NCBI GenBank assembly: GCA_017959485.1
Contig: JAGDAM010000165.1
Coordinates: 1-10,806 of the forward strand
DNA length: 10,806 bases
Direction of reading: 5' to 3'
Origin: Clostridia bacterium
Lineage (GTDB): Bacteria; Bacillota_A; Clostridia; Oscillospirales; CAG-272
Shown here one piece after another: positions 6,926 through 10,806 of this stretch; the stretch's first letter is position 1; each line of letters opens with the position of its first letter. The position numbers and the translations under genes are program-made. Below the pieces are notes generated by a model. That model was not told where the DNA came from. It saw only the letters and a program-made list of their open reading frames with translations, and made no database searches.

Positions 6926-9694
6926 GTGGAAAAAAAGATAAACTGGCCGGAAGAACTGCTGCGGGCGTGGAAAACGCTTCTGCGCGGCGCCGGACTTATA
7001 GTTAAAGTCGTCGCAGACGTGCTCATCACCCTTTTGCTCATCGTTTCGCTGGCCGGGGTAATCGTCGGATGCGCTCTGACGATTTATATAAAGAATTACG
7101 TCAATACCGAAATCGACGTTTCGCTCTTCCGGATGACGATGGCGGGCGGCACGACGGCCACCACTGTTTACTATTACGATTTTGAGGACAGAATCAACCG
7201 CGTCGGAGAAGTCAAAGCGCTGGAAGGCGAAAAGATCTCCGCCGACAAGGAGACCGTCTACGTAAAGCTCGATCAGATTCCCGACGATCTGAAATACGCG
7301 GTTATCGCGATCGAAGACAAGCGCTTCGAGACGCATCAGGGCGTTGACTGGAAGCGAACTTTCGGAGCCGCGCTAACCTTCCTCACCGGAAGTTCGTCGT
7401 TCGGCGGTTCGTCGATCACTCAGCAGCTTATCAAAAACATAACCGGCGAGGACGACTACACCATCCAGCGTAAGATACAGGAGATTTTCTGGGCTCTCGA
7501 CCTTGAAACCAAGATGGACAAGGACGAGATACTCGAACTGTATCTGAACAAAGTCAACTTCGGCGGAAGCAACTACGGCGTTCAGTCGGCGGCTTACAAT
7601 TACTTTTCGAAAGACGTTTCCGAGCTTACGCTTCTCGAGTGCGCGGCTATAGCCGGGATAACGCAGAATCCGTCGTATTACAATCCGATCAATTACCCGG
7701 AGCACAACGAGGAGCGCCGCGGATGGATCCTCTACGAGATGCTCGACCAGGGAAGGATCTCGAGGCGGAGATACGACGAGGCGATGAACTCCGAGCTCGT
7801 CATCAAAACGCCTTCCGAGAATGAAAAGCTTACCGAACAGCAGGCAAGCGGAATCATCTCCTGGGGAACCGAATATGTCATCTCGGAGATAGTGTCCGAC
7901 CTTGTTTCCGAAAAGGGGATGACGGTCAGCGACGCCGAGAAGCTGGTGTACAGCGGCGGTCTTAAGATTTATACGACGATTGTCCCCGAGATCCAGCAGC
8001 TGCTTGACGACGTCTTTTCAAACGAAGACAACTTCCCGGACAAAGACGCGGGATACAAGGCGCAGTCCGCGGGAATAGTGATGGATCCCTACACGGGCGA
8101 CATACTGGGAGTCGCCGGCGCCAGGGGACAGAAGACGGGCAACCGGCTCTGGAACTACGCCTGGCACACCAAACGTCCCTCGGGTTCGGCAATCAAGCCG
8201 CTGTCGGTCTACGCCCCGGCACTTGACTCCGGATCTTACACCTGGGCGAGCGTGCTGGACGACACGCCGGTAAACTATACCGTTTCCTTCGACGGCTGGC
8301 CGCGAAACTCCGAAACATTCGACGGCGGAAACAGATATCTCGGACTGACGAATATCTACAACGCCGTCCGGCTGTCTCTCAACACCATACCTGTGAAGCT
8401 GCTCAACCGCACCGGTCTGCGCCGCTCCTTCAACTTCTGTTACGATACGCTCAATATGAAGAGCCTGATCGAGTACTCGGAACTCGCTGACGGAACCGTG
8501 GTCTCGGATATCGGACAGGCGGCGCTCGGGCTCGGACAGCTGACCTACGGCGTTAAAATCGCCGAACTCACCGCGGCGTATTCGATTTTCCCGAACGACG
8601 GCGTTTATAACGATTATCACGCGTATCTGAAAGTCACCGACAACGCCGGAAACGTCATACTCAGCCACGACGTCGAAAGCACTCTCGCCATCAAGGCGGA
8701 GACCGCCGAGATCATGAACAAGATGCTTTCCCGTGTCATCTCGGCTCCCGGCGGTACCGCCTACGGAACACCGGGCACAGAGTCGGGCGTTCAGTTCGGC
8801 AATATCACCGGAATCGACGTAGCCGGTAAGACCGGTTCCGCCGGCGATTACTACGACCGCTGGTTCGTCGGATACACTCCCTATTACCTTTGCGGACTCT
8901 GGTTCGGTTATCCTCAGCAGAAAGCGTGGAAGGACGCCAACCCGACCCTCCGGCTGTTCGACAAGATCATGCTTCCGCTTCACGAGGAGTACGCCGCCCT
9001 CCCTGACGAGCAACGCGAGCATTTCACCGATTCGGATCAGATAATCACCGCGACCTACTGCAAGGATTCCGGCCTTCTGATCACCGACGCCTGCCTGCTC
9101 GATCCGCGCGGCAGCCGCGCCGAGACCGGATACTTCATCAGGGGAACCGAACCCACCGAAAAGTGCGATACGCACGTAGTGTTCAACTACGACAGCGTGA
9201 CCGGAGGCCTCTGCCTTCCCGGATGCAACTGCCCCGAAGAGAATATCACACGCGTTTCGCTTGTCCGGGTCAACAAGTCCGACCGCCTTTTCGACGCAAA
9301 CAAATACCTTCCCATTCTCGACGCTCAGTACACCTGGTTCGATCTGACGCCGGGAGTCAAACCCTACTCGTCGCACAAGAGCTGGCCGTATTACACCAAT
9401 ATGCGTTTTGTCGCCGGCACCGACCCCAAGACGGGGAAAGCGAAAACGATCGTCCTGACTCTTCCGTACACTTCGAGCTACCGCGATTCGCAGCACGTCC
9501 AGTTCAACGCCACCTGCAACGATCACTTCGACGCCGATCTCTGGGCGTCTCTCAGCGCGGCGTACGTCGCTTCGGTGTCGCCGATGTCGGATATTCTTTC
9601 ATCGCGAAGTCTCTCCGATTCGGCGTCGTCGGTGTCGCTCGAACGGATAGGACTGCTCTTTAGGGCGAAACCTCTCTCAATCGCCGCAAATTAG
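6926..9694 (+). CDS. Bifunctional class A penicillin-binding protein (glycosyltransferase/transpeptidase)
   Basis: This 922-residue wall synthase polymerises lipid II into glycan strands and cross-links the stem peptides outside the membrane. A short basic cytoplasmic tail (1-22) is followed by one membrane segment (about 23-55). The GT51 domain carries EDKRFETHQGVD (130-141, catalytic E130), GGSSITQQLIKN (160-171), RKIQEIFWALDLE (182-194) and KDEILELYLN (199-208). The transpeptidase domain has all three active-site motifs: SAIK (421-424, acylated serine S421), SLN (484-486) and KTGS (635-638). After about residue 700 comes a C-terminal region with seven cysteines (712, 723, 747, 763, 767, 769, 864), including CLPGCNC, and a serine-rich end. 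It starts at GTG with a strong ribosome binding site and has its own promoter. I see no terminator directly behind it. It is PBP1a/PonA-like; the exact subclass is not assigned. Confidence 0.95.
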   Translation: MEKKINWPEELLRAWKTLLRGAGLIVKVVADVLITLLLIVSLAGVIVGCALTIYIKNYVNTEIDVSLFRMTMAGGTTATTVYYYDFEDRINRVGEVKALEGEKISADKETVYVKLDQIPDDLKYAVIAIEDKRFETHQGVDWKRTFGAALTFLTGSSSFGGSSITQQLIKNITGEDDYTIQRKIQEIFWALDLETKMDKDEILELYLNKVNFGGSNYGVQSAAYNYFSKDVSELTLLECAAIAGITQNPSYYNPINYPEHNEERRGWILYEMLDQGRISRRRYDEAMNSELVIKTPSENEKLTEQQASGIISWGTEYVISEIVSDLVSEKGMTVSDAEKLVYSGGLKIYTTIVPEIQQLLDDVFSNEDNFPDKDAGYKAQSAGIVMDPYTGDILGVAGARGQKTGNRLWNYAWHTKRPSGSAIKPLSVYAPALDSGSYTWASVLDDTPVNYTVSFDGWPRNSETFDGGNRYLGLTNIYNAVRLSLNTIPVKLLNRTGLRRSFNFCYDTLNMKSLIEYSELADGTVVSDIGQAALGLGQLTYGVKIAELTAAYSIFPNDGVYNDYHAYLKVTDNAGNVILSHDVESTLAIKAETAEIMNKMLSRVISAPGGTAYGTPGTESGVQFGNITGIDVAGKTGSAGDYYDRWFVGYTPYYLCGLWFGYPQQKAWKDANPTLRLFDKIMLPLHEEYAALPDEQREHFTDSDQIITATYCKDSGLLITDACLLDPRGSRAETGYFIRGTEPTEKCDTHVVFNYDSVTGGLCLPGCNCPEENITRVSLVRVNKSDRLFDANKYLPILDAQYTWFDLTPGVKPYSSHKSWPYYTNMRFVAGTDPKTGKAKTIVLTLPYTSSYRDSQHVQFNATCNDHFDADLWASLSAAYVASVSPMSDILSSRSLSDSASSVSLERIGLLFRAKPLSIAAN

Positions 9695-9706
9695 CTCCTT
9701 ACCGAC

Positions 9707-9735
9707 TTGACAAACCGGAAATAAAGAGATATAAT
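9707..9735 (+). promoter_or_regulatory. Consensus sigma-A promoter of the lipoprotein gene
   Basis: A perfect TTGACA (9707-9712) and a perfect TATAAT (9730-9735) are separated by exactly 17 bases. Transcription should start near 9742, leaving a leader of about 94 bases before the ATG at 9836. It is the strongest-looking promoter in the window and suggests high constitutive expression. Confidence 0.93.
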
Positions 9736-9763
9736 AACGATCGGAGACTGTTCGGTGTGTCAC

Positions 9764-9805
9764 GCCGCGCCGCGACCCGAAAAACGTTCCGGCAATTCGC
9801 GCGGC
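9764..9805 (+). other. Stem-loop in the lipoprotein mRNA leader
   Basis: GCCGCGC (9764-9770) pairs perfectly with GCGCGGC (9799-9805) across a 28-base loop. A second pairing, GATCGG (9739-9744) with CCGATC (9811-9816), would close around it, but the predicted transcription start falls within its left arm. The ribosome binding site at 9825-9829 lies outside both stems. I recognise no known riboswitch. Confidence 0.35.
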
Positions 9806-9835
9806 AGATCCCGATCTCAAAAACGGAGGATAAAA

Positions 9836-10324
9836 ATGAATAAGAGAACCGTCAGAATCATTGCAGCCTGCCTTTCCGTGCTCATGCTTGCCGGAGTCCT
9901 TGCCGCGTGCGGCGAGCCCGCGGTGCCCAAACTTACCGTCTACATCGAGATTGACGGAGTGGTGACTGAGGACGACAAAGACATTATGATCCTTAACCGC
10001 AACTTCGTTGTTGAAGAGGGAACGACCGCATTCGACGCCGTCGCCCGTCTCTGCGAAGAGAGAAAAGCCACTTACGAGGTCGATATGGACGGAATGTTCA
10101 TGAGTTTCTCGAACGAGACGAAAAAACTCACGCCGCCCGCACAAAAGGCCCTTTCCAACGGCAACGTGATCGTTTACAATTTCGTCTGGTCGCTTAACGG
10201 CGTCCTTAAGTCGGCTACGCAGGCCAATCCCGACGGAGTCGCGATGAAGGACTACGTCCTCAAGGACGGAGACAAGGTTGTGATTTACGTTTACGGTGAG
10301 GAAGTAACTCCCTCGGCTTCGTAA
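9836..10324 (+). CDS. Small secreted lipoprotein with DUF4430-like domain
   Basis: The 162-residue product has a lipoprotein signal peptide: MNKRTVR, a hydrophobic stretch (8-24), and the lipobox LAAC with C25 as the predicted lipidated cysteine. The mature part looks like one DUF4430/transcobalamin-C-like domain. It has a beta-strand start (PKLTVYIEID, 31-40), EEGTTAFDAVARLCEE (60-75) matching the family's 'G-T-hydrophobic-DAL' helix, then FVWSLNGVL (116-124) and YVLKDGDKVVIYVYG (140-154), matching the family's 'W-x-x-x-vNG ... l-x-dGD-x-v-x-x-Y' pattern. Such domains occur in surface proteins and near cobalamin or transport genes, but nothing nearby fixes a ligand. GGAGG (9825-9829) stands 6 bases before the ATG at 9836; upstream in-frame starts would destroy the signal peptide. 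It is a single-gene unit with its own promoter and terminator. Confidence 0.82.
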   Translation: MNKRTVRIIAACLSVLMLAGVLAACGEPAVPKLTVYIEIDGVVTEDDKDIMILNRNFVVEEGTTAFDAVARLCEERKATYEVDMDGMFMSFSNETKKLTPPAQKALSNGNVIVYNFVWSLNGVLKSATQANPDGVAMKDYVLKDGDKVVIYVYGEEVTPSAS

Positions 10325-10341
10325 TCGTCCTGTGAATAAAC

Positions 10342-10380
10342 GGCTGTCAGAGGCCCTTGCGGGTTTCTGACAGCCCTTTT
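10342..10380 (+). terminator. Intrinsic terminator after the lipoprotein gene
   Basis: A 15-bp uninterrupted stem (10342-10356 with 10361-10375, two internal G-T wobbles) closes a TTGC loop and is followed by CTTTT. It begins 17 bases after the lipoprotein stop codon. The T-run is short, but the stem is long and GC-rich. Confidence 0.9.
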
Positions 10381-10384
10381 GATA

Positions 10385-10422
10385 TGCGTCAGTCAAAACA
10401 GCCGGATGTTTTGACTGACGCA
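10385..10422. repeat. 16-bp perfect inverted repeat beside the hairpin array
   Basis: TGCGTCAGTCAAAACA (10385-10400) is the exact reverse complement of the arm at 10407-10422, with a 6-base centre GCCGGA. No T-run follows on either strand, so it is not a standard terminator, and the gene's own terminator ends 5 bases earlier. It could be a protein-binding site, a transcript-end hairpin, or the boundary of the repeat element to its right. Confidence 0.8.
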
Positions 10423-10429
10423 GATGAAT

Positions 10430-10564
10430 TCGCCGTTCCGGCGAGCTGAGTTCGGCTTCGCCGAGCTAAATTTGCTTCGCAAGCTAAATTCGGCATCGCC
10501 GAGCGAAATTATGCTGCGCATAGCTAAATTCGCCGTTCCGGCGAGCGAAATTCGGCTTCGCCGA
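10430..10564 (-). repeat. Hairpin-repeat array, first block (7 units, minus orientation)
   Basis: Seven small stem-loops follow one another: 10430-10444, 10452-10464, 10472-10482, 10490-10502, 10510-10522, 10530-10544 and 10552-10564. Stems are 4-6 bp with 3-base loops (TTC in five, ATC and TGC in one each). They are separated by AGCTAAATT or close variants (AGCGAAATT, AGCTGAGTT). Stem sequences differ (TCGCCG/CGGCGA, TCGGC/GCCGA, TTGC/GCAA, TATGC/GCATA) but pairing is kept in every unit. On the minus strand the loops read mostly GAA and the spacer reads AATTTAGCT, the same orientation as the second block has on the plus strand. Confidence 0.85.
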
Positions 10565-10589
10565 GCTATAAGGTCGAATTTAATGTGGC

Positions 10590-10806
10590 TGCCGCGAAGC
10601 GGCAATTTAGCTATCGAGCGAAGCGAGATAATTCAGCTGCCGCAAAGCGGCAATTTAGCTGTCCCGAAGGGACAATTTAGCTATCGAACGAAGTGGATAA
10701 TTCAGCTGTCCCGAAGGGACAATTTAGCTATCGAGCGGAGCGAAACATTTTAGCTGTCCCGAAGGGACAATTTAGCTATCGAGCGAAGCGAGATAATTTA
10801 GCTGCC
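10590..10806 (+). repeat. Hairpin-repeat array, second block (9 units plus a partial, plus orientation)
   Basis: Stem-loops lie at 10590-10604, 10612-10630, 10638-10652, 10660-10674, 10682-10699, 10707-10721, 10729-10747, 10755-10769 and 10777-10795, with a partial unit starting near 10803 and cut by the window end. Spacers are AATTTAGCT or variants (AATTCAGCT, CATTTTAGCT). Two types mostly alternate: A, a perfect 6-bp stem with GAA or AAA loop (TGCCGC/GCGGCA or TGTCCC/GGGACA); and B, TATCGAGC-GAA-GCGAGATA, whose stem holds two opposed G-A mismatches. The unit at 10729-10747 is degenerate. The two blocks together occupy the gene-free 10425-10806; the long reading frame across them is a by-product of the repeats. 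Confidence 0.88.

Noticed and set aside
8018..9526. 502-codon open frame on the minus strand inside the PBP gene
   Set aside because: It lies wholly antisense to a gene with complete GT51 and transpeptidase motifs. Long antisense frames are expected in GC-rich genes, and its translation resembles no family I know.
9739..9816. Outer closing stem GATCGG/CCGATC of the lipoprotein leader
   Set aside because: The transcription start predicted from the consensus promoter (about 9742) would leave out half of the left arm.
10424..10753. Open reading frame of 109 codons on the plus strand across the hairpin array
   Set aside because: It is generated by the repeat units, has no ribosome binding site, begins in the spacer before the array and has a repetitive composition that mirrors the DNA repeats.
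10430..10806. CRISPR array
   Set aside because: The conserved word is only 9 bases, intervening segments are small palindromes that recur rather than unique spacers, and no cas gene is present.

Overview
The window looks like chromosomal DNA from a GC-rich Gram-positive bacterium of the Clostridia type (Bacillota). The main reasons are a WhiA-family regulator, which is confined to Gram-positive bacteria, lying in a murB-whiA-dnaE order; a bifunctional class A penicillin-binding protein with a clostridial-style cysteine-containing tail; strong AGGAGG-type ribosome binding sites; and sigma-A-type promoters. No phage, transposase, toxin, CRISPR or secretion gene is visible. The gene content is housekeeping, and the unusual material is a non-coding hairpin-repeat array at the right end.

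Left end (1-344): a tRNA-Arg(CCT) gene on the minus strand with its own promoter, a hairpin in its 5' leader, encoded CCA and an intrinsic terminator. It is divergent from everything that follows. Bases 1-42 hold nothing I can name.

Central operon (345-6829, plus strand): nif3-like dinuclear-metal protein, YjjG-like HAD nucleotidase, murB, whiA and dnaE. Junctions are tight: a 4-base ATGA overlap, then gaps of 30, 5 and 4 bases. This points to one transcript joining nucleotide housekeeping, peptidoglycan precursor synthesis, a division/sporulation regulator and the replicative polymerase alpha subunit. The rapZ and yvcK genes that usually sit between murB and whiA in related bacteria are absent here. 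DnaE is about 100 residues shorter than usual, apparently lacking its OB-fold, and its PHP metal site is degraded.

Right part (6830-10380, plus strand): a class A PBP gene (GT51 plus transpeptidase) with an extended -10 promoter and a GTG start, then a small DUF4430-like lipoprotein gene with a perfect consensus sigma-A promoter and a strong terminator. MurB and the PBP act at early and late steps of the same wall pathway, but each is in its own transcription unit.

Right end (10385-10806, running off the window): a 16-bp perfect inverted repeat followed by about sixteen short hairpins separated by a conserved 9-base word (AGCTAAATT, or its complement AATTTAGCT). The first seven hairpins are in one orientation and the remaining nine in the opposite one. 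Stem sequences change while base pairing is kept, and the loops are mostly GAA on the strand that reads AATTTAGCT. This is the best candidate for an undescribed element in the window.
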